The notes beneath the pieces are model-generated. The model saw only the letters and a program-made list of their open reading frames with translations, had not been told where the DNA came from and made no database searches. The position numbers were made by a program, and so were the translations under genes. Below are positions 44,640 through 57,828 of a stretch of DNA of 64,000 bases, piece after piece. The DNA comes from Ichthyophis bannanicus. Taxonomy: Eukaryota; Chordata; Amphibia; Gymnophiona; Ichthyophiidae. The DNA lies in the NCBI GenBank assembly GCA_033557465.1, contig CM066031.1:1072617640-1072681639 (forward strand), read 5' to 3'. Within the stretch, counting starts at the first letter, position 1, and each line of letters starts with the position of its first letter.

Positions 44640-47600
44640 TGTAGTGAATGAGTAGGCATTTTACATTTTTTTCCAGTAGTGTTGCCAGCAAACACAGCCT
44701 CACAGTGGCGTAACCAAAGGTGCCGTAGAAGGCACCCCATAACGCACTCCATAGGCCACATTATAAAGTGCACTGTCCGCTGAGGCACACCACAATGTCC
44801 CCGATATAACACCCTAAAAGGCAACCCACAGTGCGCCAGAGAAGGTGCCGCATGGGGCGCCTTATGAGGCACTGTAAGGTTACAATACGCTGAGGGGTTG
44901 TCGCTGGAAGCACCAATGTACATTAAAATTATACAATGCTACAGACAGCCCTATAATATAAGCCCACTGTGGGCTTGAACCCATGACCACGGGGAACCCA
45001 TGACCACTGGCCCCACAGGCATTAAAGGAATCACTGGGCTGCAGCCCCATAGCTGTGAACAATCCCCTGGCTGGCTACTGAAGGGCGTCAGGCCACCACC
45101 CAAACCGCCTGCAGTGTTGGCCAGGATCTGGATCAACGCAACCATACCCATGGTGCACTGCACATGCAGATCAACAGTCCAGAGATGAACACAAGAAGGG
45201 GTATGTACCCACACAGCCCCCTGGCACGGTAGGGCGAAATGACTGTGTGCAGCACTGTCACAGAGTAGCAACAGACAGTAGCCCAACAGGGTGCCCCATA
45301 AGGAGCTAGAAAAGGTGTCCCATAAGGCAGCTTGAGCCGTAGCACAATGGTTAATACATTGTTAGATGTTGCAAGGGTTGTGAGTTCTACTCCCCCTGTG
45401 GGTCTAAGCACAAAAGCTGCCTGCAACATCACCCCCCACAAACTGCAGTCCCTGATTTGTATAACCAGGCACCACTCCAGTAAAACATGAGATATCCCTC
45501 TATTTTTGTCAGGCACAACCAACCAGAGAGGTGGGAGAAAATGCCCACCTCCCCTTATTGGGGGGACCCCCTTATTCTAGAGAGCCCCAGCCCTCACAAT
45601 GATAAAATAGTGTGAATCCACACCCAGGACCAGGTGAGAAAAATTTACAAAGTCAAATATACCCACAAATCATTTCCTGAAGGCAATAAAACGTCAAACC
45701 GTGCTGGAACCAAGGCAGTTAAGAACGCAATTGTCACGCCATCGTACTCCACCAGCAAACGCCACCACGACATGCATTTCTCGTACCAACTGCAGGCCCA
45801 GTATCAAGTGAATGTGTGCCTGCCAGGCGGGGTTATCTATGGATGAGTATGCGACATTACCCGTTGTCAGACGGCTGCCTGGGTGAGAATGTTCACAGTC
45901 TTGGCAAGTGCATATATCAATATGATTTGCAAGGGATTGTGGGAAATGCAGTCCATTCACACCAGACACAGCCACTCACAATAATTAGTTGTACTTGAGT
46001 GTAAAGCCAATAAGATATTTATTTATGGGGTTATTTCTCCCAACACAGATATGCTTGGTAGCACATAAAACAGGATACTTGCTTTCAGTGTTAAACTTAG
46101 AAAAACAAAATTAGGAAAACAACAGCGGAACTTGTCAGGCAATCAAATGAAAAGAATAAAGACCTGGTTGGTAACAAACTGGTCTTTTCTGTAGGCTTTA
46201 GCTAATATTTTCTTAGCAGTGTTTCAAACAACAAGCAAAACCCACAAAGAAGGGAAAAACTGTTCTTTTCAGGTTAACTTCTTATATCTTCACACATAGA
46301 TTCAGAAGTGATTCCCTCAGAGCTCACAAGCAATTAGGTAAGGCTCAATTGCTAGCAGTTACCCAGCTGAAACCCCTTAGCTGGCTTGCTTTCTACTGCG
46401 TGGCTCAAATCCTACTTCAGGAGCTTTTCTGAGTAGATTAAAGAACAAGTTTGTATTTCTTTGTGATGGTTGCTGTACTTTGTAACAGAAAATTACCAAA
46501 GGAGTTTAGACAAAGAGCAATCCATGTATTCACAACCTGCATCTGCAACCTCTCCCTCTTCTTCAACAATCATGGGTTCAATATCATGGATTGGTACAGA
46601 GGAATTTCTCAATGGAGCACTCTCAGGAGAATACTTGTTTCCCTGCTGTCTTTCAAGGTTATAGCTAGGGCATAGATCAGTGTTCATACCTGAGCTTCCA
46701 TTGCTGTTAGAGTTCCTCTCTAAATAGCCTGGCCAGTATGTAGTCCAGTTCTTATGTCCAGCCTTCCAATCCAGATCCCTGGACACTGGATCTCTCTTCA
46801 CATACCTTCTGGCACGGGTCTTAGGGTCCCTTCCACGTGCAGCTGTCTCCCTCACAGGCACCGTCTGGAGATTCCTAGCTCTGCAGCACCATTCCTCTGG
46901 CTTTCCCCAGTCCAATGGTGTATGCTGGCCTTTTGAATGTCTCCCAGTATACTTACTGCTCTGGACTCCTTTAGACCTCCCAAATGCTTTTCTCTTCTTT
47001 CTTCCAAAGGGTTTCTTGCCCTCTCTGTCCGTCCGCTCTGGCTTCTGCTTCTGATGATCCTCCCGATGATGAAGCTGTCCAAGATGATCAAGATTCTGAG
47101 GATGAGGATCTCCCAGATGAAACTGAGGATGAGGATAATTCTCTGTAGAATAAACTCTACCTTTATTCTGCTTAGATGAGTGCTCCACCCTAGCACAGCA
47201 CAGCTGTGCTGAATCAGGCCCTGCCCTTTGAGATGAGTGCTTGGGGATTACCTCATAGCCCTCTTGATTGAACACATGTTTCCCCACTTCAGCTCCTCTA
47301 ATGGCTGGTGGAAACCTGGTGCATTCTGGGACTGGTAGTCTTTTATGGGAAAATTCTGTTTTCTTATTTCTACCAGAACTGACAGGTTGCTTGTTCAGAG
47401 TCACTTCACCTTTTCTATAGCTCCTTCCTGAGCTATGATAAGCTTCCTTATCACACCGTACACCAATTCAGTGATGTCGGAAGCAGTTTGTTTTCTACAT
47501 GTATGAAGTGCTGCTGGCAAACATACACTCACAGGGCTATAACCCGAAGGAGCTGCATAGTGTACCCTACAAGGCACGCTAGAGGCTACAGGTTAATGTG

Positions 47601-48075
47601 CACTGTCTGCCAGGGCACCCTATAGGGTGTGTTACAGAGCGCCCCATAGGGCATGTCATAGGTCTCCCGATGAGGCACCGTGAGGAGTCTGCACTGTGAG
47701 GGTAGCGGTGCTGGTAGCACTAATGTTAATTAAAGAAAACTGCCGCAGACAGCCCAACCCAGAAACCACACTGTGGGCTGCAATCCATGATCTCTGACTC
47801 CACCAGCAGCACAGTACGCAGTATGCCAAATCACTAGAACCACCAGCAAATCCCTGACCGGCCACTGAAGGATATCCGCCCACCACCCAAAACGTCTGCC
47901 ATACCCATGGTGCACTGCACATGTACATCAGCACTCCAGAGATGAACATAGGAGGGGGTAGGCACCCTCACAGCACCTTGGCCTAGAAGCGAGAAATGAA
48001 TATGTGCGCCACTGCCATAGAGCAGCAAAAGACAGTAGGCCAACAGTGTACCCAAGAAGAAGCCTGAAAAGGTGC
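44640..48075 (+). repeat. L-arm duplication in E4 flanking copy B
   Basis: The blocks 44640-45330 and 47490-48075 are diverged direct copies. Both contain GCCAGCAAACACA-like text, the GGCACCCCATAACG repeats, CATACCCATGGTGCACTGCACATG and CCAGAGATGAACA. A single block with the same text is at 420-800 of E1. Either the arm was duplicated or a second, terminus-less element lies here. Confidence 0.6.
45480..47460 (-). mobile_element. repeat copy B of the RS-rich ORF family
   Basis: The minus-strand ORF 47404-46493 (303 codons) is basic and rich in Arg, Lys, Gln and Ser (GKKPFGRKKRKAFGRSK). It contains VFNQEGYE, and ends with an acidic segment (IEPMIVEEEGEVADAG) and CEYMDCSLSKLLW. Copy C has AYFNQEGLE, EEEPMLVDS and LMDCTL in the corresponding places. 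The 3' region includes AATAAATATCTTATTGGCTTTACA (about 46030-46000), resembling the AATAAA-TGCTTTACCA end of copy C. No enzyme domain is visible. The borders are approximate. Confidence 0.5.
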
Positions 48076-51000
48076 CCAGTACGGTGTCTAGAAGGGAGAC
48101 ACAAGCTAAGTGCAATAGGAGGTACACATGGATAAGACAGTGCAGATGGAGCCCTGGCCAATCGAACCATCTATCACGGTGCTCCAAAAAGGGTATGGTG
48201 GCCAAGGTCAGTGTGCCCTAGGGACTGCTAGTTGCATCTGGAGGACCTGCAGGACCTGCGTGGACGAGAAACAGATGTAGGCCGAACACCACATAGTACC
48301 CACAGTAAAGGCAATGAACAGGTGACTGACGGAGGGAGAGTAGGGAGTTACTGGACCTGCTATCCCTGCGGGCATTCCATGTGTCTGGCAGCAGCGCTGA
48401 CAAACATGGTGGGGGCAACAGCACCACAGCAAAGGGTGTTGGAACCCTAGAGTACTAGAAAGACAGTGTGTGGCAGGTGAGGAGAATATGTGTCACCCAG
48501 TGGAGGTGGAGGTGGCCAGAGGAGTGGTTGTGCCACGCAGAACAGGCACAGGGCCGCCAAGCACAAAGAGATGCAATGCAGACAAGGGTAGCAGTGTAGG
48601 ATACGGGGTGACAGTGCACAGCAACATACAGGACATCTCACAGCACACTGATGCAGATAGATGGACCAAAGGCTGGACCGCAAATGTGATGAGGACAATA
48701 TGAGCGGGCAGGACATAGAAGCCAAGAGATGACTGTTACAGCGACCACAGGTACCAGTGCATGAAAGGCATCGAAACAGGAGAACAGAGAGAGTGCAAAG
48801 CCATGACCACTAGGATGGAAACCACTGCAGAAAACAATTGACTACAACAACACCTTTAGGCACACAGAACTGGATGCAGACAGGACCACAGCATGTCACC
48901 GTAGAAAACTACAGCTGTGTGTCAGGTGAGGGCACCCCAAAGAGTAACCATGATGCAGTACACAGGTAGAGCTGGGATCCACAGCCAACATCACAGTCCA
49001 CATGTGGGATGGGAGGCACATATGAACAGGTCAACACACACACCAGGAAATATAATGCAGTGTAAACAACATGCAATAGATCAGGGGAGCGACACATGAG
49101 GGGTGGAAGGGGCCAGCCCAATGGAAAGCCATGTGGATGGGCTGTGGACAAGGGCAATGGACTGAAAGAGGAGCATGTGAATGACCAACCAGATCAGTGA
49201 TGTGGCCCATACCAACCGGCAACAGCAGTCCCAAGACACAGGCAACCTGGTCACATGCCTCACCCCAGGAGGAAAACTACAAGTAGTCCAGAAAATGTGG
49301 CAGAGAGGCTGAAAACAGGCCACACTGACATGCACAGCTCAACCATGGAAGGGTGGGCGGAGATGTGATGTGGCTGCACACAGCATATGGGCAAGTAAGC
49401 AGCAAACAAGGAAGGAAAAGATAAATGCCATGTTCTGTCCAAACTGGCAAGCTCCCGAGTGCAATGAAATTGTGTGACCACTATCCCAAATATCCCAAAC
49501 AACGAAAGTGCCAACAATGGTCCACAAAAGGCAGTCACCAGACCCAAGCAGACACTGTATCCTGCACCCCGGTGCACCATATGACATGTAGAAAGCCATG
49601 GGGCCTGTGTGGCAGCCAATGCCGCCAGCACACATCCAATCCATGTTGCGAGGCCACCCACCTGTTGCTGCCCATGAAGCCTACCCACCCTGATCACCCA
49701 CCACTGGTGCCATCCCAAATCCAAGGCCGCATGTCATCAGCTGTCACAAAAATACAGTAATATGTGATGTGGAGGGTTTCACCACGACATGTCCCCACAG
49801 TGTTCGCACCCACCGTATGCACAGCAGTCACCATCCCCAGCCACCTAAAGACCCAGGTTAAAGCATGCAGAGTGACAAGGCACCATGCAATGTCAACATT
49901 GACGTATCAGGGTTACACAACCATGTACAGCTCATCCCCCCCCCCCCTACTGCAAGAAACGAAACAACCAGACAGTTCATGGCAGCAACGGTGGGCCAGT
50001 CCCCCCAGTGACAGTCAAAATAGCCCAACAATGAGTTCGAAAAAAGGCCTGTGTCCAAATTGGAGAGGCCCATCTCCCAGTGGCAACAACATCCAGGGAC
50101 AGTCTCACAGAGGTGCTGTGTCCAAGCACATATGGATGACGGGATCCCCAGATGCAGTGTAGTAGATGTGTCATCTATGTTGTCTGTGTCCTGTGTGAAA
50201 AGATGTAGATCTCAGGTAAGGGAATGGCACACCCACCACCGGCTCCTGTAGGTCACAAAGGAGACAGTGAGATAGAAAGAGTTCCCCCCAGAATGCATAG
50301 ATAGCACTACATGACATGGCCACAACACTGAGCACAGTGCACATGGACCACTGCAGGAGATGTCTCTGAAGACCAGGACACCATCCCAAAATGGTCATGT
50401 AAATGCACATGACACACAGGCATCCCAGGGGTACACAGCATGTCCAGCAGTGGTGGCGCACAGAGATAACAACGAAAGACATGTTGATAGCAACAGGCCA
50501 AATGCAGCATCAGCACATGGTGTATGTCCCAGAGGATGGAAGCTGAGGCCTACCTGAAAGGTAGAGCTGTGGCCTGACTGGGAATGTCCGTGTCAGGCAG
50601 GAGCACAAAGAGCCCCAATAGAGGCTGCAGACATCAATGGACTACGGACATCACCACGTCCGCATGGGTAACTGTGAGTGGAGCATGTCCAAGATGCGTT
50701 GTGTTGTGCGGAAACAAAATGTAGACGTACATCGGTCCACCAGCAAACCTGAGACACGTCTGAAAAGAATATATGACACATGCTCACAATGTACAGTAGC
50801 CCAGAAGCAGAAGGTAAAAGAGAGATGAGGGAACATCACTGGACAGGTGGCCATACACATCCCTGAACCAGACATAGGCAGGGTGGCGCAGAATGATCGG
50901 TCATGTAGACAAGTCAAACAGACACAGAGACATACATTGTGAGACAAGGTATGCATGCCAGCAGGTGCAGATGGCAGGACCCCCGACAATCAGTGACAAG

Positions 51001-51468
51001 TGGAGACACCCATCATGGTACATGCATGAGTGCCATGAATTTTGCAAATGCCACAATGGCAGTGAGTGTTCCGCATGTGCCCAAACAAGACAATGCCCTG
51101 TGCCTGTGTACACACACAGCCTGTTATTATGTGCAGCAGATACACCATTAAGACCCCAAGATGTGCACAGGCAATGGCCACATGTGTGACAAACGGAAGC
51201 TAAGGGTGATGGAGTAGTGGGCCAAAGACATGTGCAGCACCATAGGAGCAGTGGAGAGGGAACAACATATATGTGTCAAACGGTGCCGACAGTACTGCCA
51301 ACCTCACTGTATGCCAACTCACCCGAGTCACCTGCATGTTGCAGTGATGTACACACACTCCCCACACGCAGCACAGCATTGGGCAGTATGGTCAGCCAAT
51401 CCCTGGGGGCTCGGAACACAGAAGCTCATCCTGGGGAGGCAAAAAAACATCAGACTTATCAATACATG
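48076..51468. other. non-coding CA-rich arm of E4
   Basis: No exon is supported. The plus strand is rich in CACA and ACAGG. The many short ORFs on both strands show no domain or codon pattern. It lies downstream of the transposase gene and may hold its 3' UTR. Confidence 0.4.
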
Positions 51469-53850
51469 TCATGGTAGTGCTGCACAATCCATACACCAGC
51501 TCACACATGGCGACCCAGAGACACGTCCCCAGCATAAGCAGAACTTACAGGAGAAGAGCTCCTCGATCAGATGTTGCCTGGCCGCCATCCCCACACGTGT
51601 GTCACCATGGCCAGGGGCAGGAGGGCACACAGGATCCACCACGAGAGCCTCATTAATATCGACTGGAACATTGTGCCTGAGAGCAATGTTGTGGAGGATG
51701 CAACAGGCTAGAATGATCTTTGCCACAGTCATGGGTCCATACTGTAAGGCCCCGCCAGTCCTATCCAGACACCTGAAGTGACTTTTGAGAACGCCAAAGG
51801 TGCGCTCAATGACTGAGCGGCTGGAGGCATGGGCCTCATTGTACCGCATCTCTGCACCTGGCCGAGGGAGACGCACGGGGTAAGCAGCCAGGCGCGACAC
51901 CCATATCCTGCATCACCTGCTGAAAAAAATGGTGCAAAGTTACATGTCTGAAGATGCACCAATGGAACTACTGATGTAGCAAACTACAACTGGACAGCCG
52001 AGAGGCCGTGCACACAGATATGACGCCAAATCAGTGCACACAGTGGCAGTGCACCAGAGGCTGATGATGCCACAGGCAAAGCACCATGGAATGCCAATAG
52101 GGGCAGTGCACATCCATGTTACCGTGCCCCAGGACATGTCCCAAACCTGTGCCCAGAGAGCAGTGGTGGCAGCTGTGAGCTCATATGTCCAACAGTGGCA
52201 AAGCACACACGGGGGTGCAGGGATGCACAGGTGTGCAAGTAGGTGACCGGCATGATCCAGCGCACACAGAGCAGAGGCCAATGGAACACATCCGGGGGGG
52301 GGGGCACCAGGTGGGAGTGGCAGTGGAGACCGGAGAAAGTGCCAAGACATGCAGCAGACATGTGTCATAGCAGAAGCGCCCACAACACATGTCACGTGTA
52401 GCCCCCAGCATGGCCAGAGAGAGGAGGCCACACATACAGAATGACCACCACGTGGATGTGTCTGTGTCCCCATCCACCCCCCAATCAAGATAGCACACGC
52501 ACAAACATGCGACATATGGGGTGGGCGAGTGATGGACCCCACAGGCAGACATATGTACAACTGCCTGTGCAGTATGCCTGTGGCCAGGTGTGGGAGCCAT
52601 GGGCAAGCCGCAGGTGTTGCCTACAGCCATGGAGGGGACACATCATATGTATCACGAGTGCCCCTGGACACCGTAACCCTGAAAATGAATGGCACAGGCA
52701 GGGAACAGACCACACCACATGCCCGCTGTGACACACAGGTGAGAAGAACCACACACACATGGTAGACAGAGAGATGTGTGGCAGCGAACAGACGTCTGTG
52801 ATCCAATCATCAGTGACAGGGCGTGATGTAGTGTGCTGGCCCCAATAGGCTGCACCCAGAAATAACACCGCAATGTCAGGCATGCAGTGGACACTGGTGA
52901 CAATGGTGTCCTGTCAACCACCTACAGTAGGTGCATGTTATACACGGTGAATACCCACCCAGCAGGACGTAGTCCTCATATTGGCCGGCCTCAAACTGGC
53001 CGAACAGTGCCAAGTTCTGCAGGATATAGGAGTCATGGGCAGACCCTGGGAACCGCGGGACCACATTCAGGATACGCATACTTGCATCACAAACAACCTG
53101 CACATTGAGGGAATGGAAGTGTTTGCGGTTGCGGTACACAACCTCCCTGTCACGTGGTGGGACGAGGGCAACATGTGTGCAATCTATAGCGCCCATCACG
53201 TGTGGTATCCCTGCAATCCTTTGGAATGCCTGTGCCAGGGTCCCCCAATGTTGCCTACCATTGGGAATTGCAATGTAATTCCCAACCCGGCTGACCATGG
53301 CCCGCAGTACCTGGTGGAGACAGCGAGAGAAAGTTGGCCTACTCATCCCACCTACTGTGGCCACCGAGGATTGGAAACAGCCAGAGACAAAGAAATGTAG
53401 GGCAGCCAGGAGCTTGGCCAGACCCGGTATAGCATGTGACTGGGCAGTCAGGGGCTCTAGGTCAGGCCTGAGTTCCTCATAGAGCTCCCTAATGGCCCCT
53501 GTGTCCAGCCGGTAGAGGGAGATTACCTGGCCCTCTCTCAGGTCCTGGAGCATGGCCCTGTGCCTGTAGAAGTGTTGCAGGTGGGGCCGTGCCTCAGCAC
53601 GCCTACGGCGCCGTTGGTCACCCACACCCGCCTGTGGACCCTCCACAGCTGCAGGCCTGAGTTGCAGCGGAATTTCACCCATGTCCAGGGCTGCAGCCCC
53701 AGGAACAGCATCCCCCTCCTCCAGAAAACGCAGCCCAGCCAGCTCGAGCAATGCAACTAGTCCACCACCTGCATGCGCAGTCTGAGCCATGATAGACACA
53801 GGATGGAGGACAGCTGAGTTGGAAATAGGAATCGGTGCGGGGATGGACAT
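51469..53850 (-). pseudogene. HARBI1-type DDE transposase, two exons, one frameshift
   Basis: Coding begins at 53850 (MSIPAPIP), just after a good acceptor (TTTTTCTGTCTCACCAG, 53869). Exon 1 runs to 52959 (donor CTGG|GTGGGT), and exon 2 starts at 51916 (acceptor TTTTTTCAGCAG), joining in phase 1 to give LLGDAGYG. Family hallmarks are YRLDTGAIRELYEELRPDLE, VMGAIDCTHVAL (D213), YRNRKHFHSLNVQVVCDAS, GSAHDSYIL, LLGDAGY (D299) and YNEAHASSRSVIERTFGVLK (E335), so the triad is spaced D-35-E. One base is missing in a C run (GGGG on the plus strand at 51877-51880), shifting the frame between LLTP and VRLPRP. The enzyme would cut at the TIRs and target TWA. A donor-like AG|GTAAGT near 51550 leaves the C-terminus uncertain. 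Confidence 0.88.
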
Positions 53851-54101
53851 CGCATGAACGATACACACCTGGTGAGACAGAAAAATCCAGAATAAGCCAA
53901 ATAGACCAAATAACTGTGTGCAAGGGCAGCGCGCGCGGGAGCGCGCTTTCCCATAAAGCACTCGACATAAAGCAGTCATTTAACACTCGACATAAAGCAG
54001 TCATTTATGTGAGTCCCTGTGATGAAGCAGGGTGTAAAGAAACTGCGTATCACACCAGAAACCACACCCAGACGCCAAAGTAAGACAGACATACAACAAA
54101 G
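53851..54101. promoter_or_regulatory. shared divergent promoter region of the transposase and SANT genes
   Basis: About 250 bp separate the two start codons. The interval contains a perfect 24-bp direct duplication starting CACTCGACATAAAGCAG (53959-53982 and 53984-54007) and a CG-rich palindromic block GCGCGCGGGAGCGCGC. Transcription of both genes from this interval is inferred from their head-to-head arrangement. Confidence 0.5.
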
Positions 54102-56171
54102 ATGTCCACGAGCGGAGAACACAAGAGGCGTTGCAACGCGCATAACGAAGCGTGCAACGTCAGTATGACATCATCCCCTGCGCATAGATACGTGCGCATG
54201 TGCAACGCGTGTCGCAACGCGTGTCTCATTGTGCGTAGACAACGCCCCTCGGCCCACACCCAAGCTATACCTATATGTATGATAAGCTCATTATGGCAAA
54301 CCCCCCAGCACAACCACATGCTCAGCTATGGAGTGCAACAATGGAGGAGAACAGGAGGGTGGAGTGGACCACACGCACCATCACAAAACCCATCTGGTGA
54401 TGGGGAGATGCCAGGCTTATCTGCTGCTCATCAGAACCCCAGTGCACAGGCAAGTGGTGCAGGAAGACAGAGGCAGCACAGGACCCCAGTTCCCGCAGAG
54501 GTCCGGAGGAGGGCGGTGCGCTTCAGTCAGGAGGAGAATGATCTCCTCCTGGCAAGCATCCTTGACCGCTACGACATACTTTTTGGACGCCACAGCACTA
54601 CCATCACCATAGCCACACGCACCAGGGCATGGGCTGAGGTCCAGGCAGCAGTGGCAGCAGCAGAGGGCCCACACCGTGATATTGAGAACCTGAGGAAGCG
54701 CTACTGCGACATAAAGAGAAATATCAGAAACGAGCTTGCCAGGGAGAGGCGTGGGGCCCAAGGCACTGGAGGGGGCCCAGCACAGCTTGCAAACCTCTCT
54801 GACCTCGAGCGTCGCCTTGCTGAGAGATTGGGGCCAATGTATATTCATGGCCTTCCCCCTGCTTTGGACACAGCACATCCACAAGCAGGTATGTGTGAGT
54901 GTGGTGCAACAGTGGGAGACAGCACAGGCACATGTGTTGGGGCACACCAAAGGGGGGGGGCAGTACGTGGCTGGTCAGGAATCAGGGGGCAACTGAGGCA
55001 CAGAGGCAGCGTCCATTCATGAGCCATGGTGGTGGGACATGTCAATGGTGGGCAGTGGGCAGCACAGGTAAGTGAATGGGTGCCTGTGCAGGGGGGGCAG
55101 GCCCTCAGTGGCAGCAGAGGGTGACTACATGTTGCAGGGTGCACGGTACAGGACTGGCAGGGGCAGCAGGGCCACACGGGTAGTGAGGTGGGCAACCGGG
55201 AGGCACACTGCACCTACATCGACCATGCTGAGTGGTGGCAAGGATGAGGGTGGTGATGGGCATGCATGGGGTGTGTGGCAGCATCCGGGGGGGGGGCCCG
55301 GGAAAGCAGGGCACAGGGGCCACTGGCATGGGGAGTGCACTAACGTTGTGGGTGGGCACAGGGGCCCTTGACCAGACCCATGTGGCTCACCAACATGCAT
55401 GTGCCGGTAGGGTGGTGTGACGGGGTGGACTGGCAGTCACGCCCCATCTGACCTATATAACATTGTGACACACAGGTGACATCTGCACCATTGAGGCGCA
55501 AGAGGAGGCGCAGGAGGAGACAGCCCCAGGACCGTGCAGCCTAATAGACCCTGTGGCAGAGGTGGCCCAGGTGGGAGCGGGGGGGCTAGCTGCACCCCTG
55601 GAGGATGACAACATGCAGGGCCTACAGCCTGCACACATCATTACACCACCCACCACTGCAGGCACGGGGGAGGGGCCTACGGATGAGGCAGCGCAGGCCA
55701 GAAACGAAGCACTGGCTGCAGTCGACAACGTAATTGGGGAGATGCAGGCGCACTCCGCAGCGGCACAGAGAGATGCAGAGGGTGAGTTTCCTAATGTGCT
55801 ATGGTGGCTATGCCTCTGTACAGGTGTTGGATGACCCCCTGTCTCACATTGCACTATGGGCTCTCCCCACAGGTATACGGCATGTACTGCGGGTGGTGGT
55901 TCGGGGACAGCGGCACCAACTACGTTGGTCACGTCGCCTCCAGAGGACCATGTCTGGGGTCCTGGCAGGGGTGCAGCACATGGCCACAGCAGCAGAGAGA
56001 ATGGCTGACAGCCTGGAGCGGCTGGTGGCAGGCGGAGGTACACTCCACGGGCAGCAGCATCCAGCACCACTGCCACCACCACCGGCAGCAGCACCAGCGG
56101 CAGCAGGGGTGCGACCAGCACCAAGGGTTGGGCGGGGCCACGCAGGGCGTGGCAGGGGAAGGGGCAAATAA
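54102..56171 (+). CDS. SANT/Myb-like DNA-binding protein of E4, intact
   Basis: Three exons: 54102-54888, 55476-55781 and 55873-56171. Both introns are GT-AG and phase 1, giving 463 codons from the first ATG. Later in-frame ATGs at about 54318 and 54408 are equally possible starts, since the first 70 residues look like leader sequence. The domain RFSQEENDLLLASILDRYD, then LFGRHST, AWAEVQAAV and ENLRKRYCDIKRNIRNEL is a typical SANT/Myb-like fold (Myb_DNA-bind_5 type) found in Harbinger accessory proteins and MSANTD/NAIF1 relatives. Exon 2 is acidic and Ala-rich. Exon 3 has a coiled-coil-like helix (VQHMATAAERMADSLERL), a Pro-rich stretch and an Arg/Gly tail. AATAAA (56167-56172) overlaps the stop codon. 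Its role is likely to be binding subterminal DNA and bringing the transposase to the nucleus. Confidence 0.85.
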
Positions 56172-57828
56172 AGGGCTACACAGGCGGCCTTTGCTGGAGA
56201 CATGTGTTCTGGGTCTCATTTGAGGGTCCAATATTCACACAAGCCCCCCCCCATCTCATGACCAGGGGACGACACTATGCCACTGACGCAACCAGCCCTT
56301 GGCCCCCCCACCTTCCCAGCCATGTCCACCATGGGTAGGCAGCCGATCATTTACCTTGCAATGCTGGAACACCACTCCCATGCCTGTGTGGTGTGCTGTG
56401 TGCCTTGGGAGTACACACACCCCGTGGACCAATACCTTGGGGCGCCCTGATCCACCTTTTGTCTCTGTGCCGAGGTAAGTGCACTGTATGTCCTGCATGG
56501 GGAGCCACATGGGCCGCTTCCATCACGCTGGACCCAAACAGACTGTGCACTGCACATTTCACATACTCAGGGTCACAAGGCACCCCTATCCCCCCACCAT
56601 GGCATCTCCCGTAACACATGTCCACTGTGTGCCCCTAAAAACACCCTTAGAGCTTCCCCCACCATAGGGTGCCCCCATGTTACAACCCACCCACCACCCT
56701 GTGCACCCGTGGCCCCACCATACTCCCACCCCCCCATGACCCCCATCAGGCACCTCCCGATACCATAGTAGGCCCCGTAGGCTATATTCATAAACTCACC
56801 TGTCACCTGTTGCACCATCCACACTGCGCCCCACCCCATCCACGGCCATGGCGCACTGTGACACTCCACAGACCATCATCCCAGCAATACCCCCCTCCCC
56901 ACCCTCTGCTGTGCCCACTCCCGGACCCCCACCCCAATATGGGTGCCACCCCAGATGGGCCAGTGCACTCCACAGACAGTATGGTCTATCACCCCCTAGG
57001 GGCAGCTGTTACACCCGCCACTCCATGGACCGAGGTGGTCCCGCACCCTTCAGCAAACCATTGCGGAACCCCATTGTCATCCCCCTATCTCACCCTGCAT
57101 GCTCGTATACGTGATTGCCATCTAGCCAACCATTGCCGGGGCCTACACGACCTCAGCTGCCATCACCGCTCCATCCACCCCCTACTCAGGCACCAGCTTC
57201 ACCACTTCCTGAGGTGCACCCTCTGTGTTCTTACCCTAATCACACCCCTGCACATACCCTTCCGCCGTCCTACCTTTCCCACCGCAACTCAACACTATGG
57301 GGTTAAGTCTGATACGCTACACAGGCCTTCCACTGTCCCCCGCCATATGCACCATTGTCCCCCTGTGTTACGCACCCCACCATCGTGGACATCTGCTGTC
57401 GCACGTTCCTCCTGCAGGCCACTCTCCCCCCTACTCGTTTCCCCACTTAATAACAACGGTGCTGCGATATGTCAGGGGAGCTGATGTCACCGCAGCCCTT
57501 ACCTGGTCCACGTCCTCCCTCACCTCTCGGAGTGCACACTGACACACCCATCACTCGCACAGCACTGTCACATAGCAATGAGGAACATCTGACCACCAGG
57601 GTTATGTAATAAACGTAACCGTTTTATTCACAATGCCCTTATTGAACTGGGCTGCACATGTAACAAACCAACATAGTAACATAGTAAATGACGGCAGATA
57701 AAGACCAGCATGGTCCATTTAGTCTGCCCACCAACACTGCGCTGGGCACACCCATCCCTGTCAACGTGGTGTTGGGCAGGCAATGGCACGGTCCGTCACA
57801 GGGCGGGTGTGCCATGTGTGTATCCACA
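56172..57828. other. C-rich intergenic stretch between convergent genes, with a CR1 tail
   Basis: No exon is supported. It is CCACC-rich on the plus strand. A short CR1-type 3' fragment (AACATAGTAAATGACGGCAG...CCATTTAGTCTGCCCA) sits at about 57668-57732. AATAAA/TTTATT signals on both strands at about 57608-57632 could end the Myb-like gene on the minus strand. Confidence 0.45.

Noticed and set aside
45634..45846. Plus-strand ORF in copy B region resembling a small basic protein
   Set aside because: No homologue in copies A or C, and it is on the opposite strand from the family ORF.
53675..54004. Alternative upstream starts of the transposase at 53979 or 54004
   Set aside because: They lie upstream of a good 3' splice site at 53869 and inside the 24-bp duplication. 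The leader has no family similarity.
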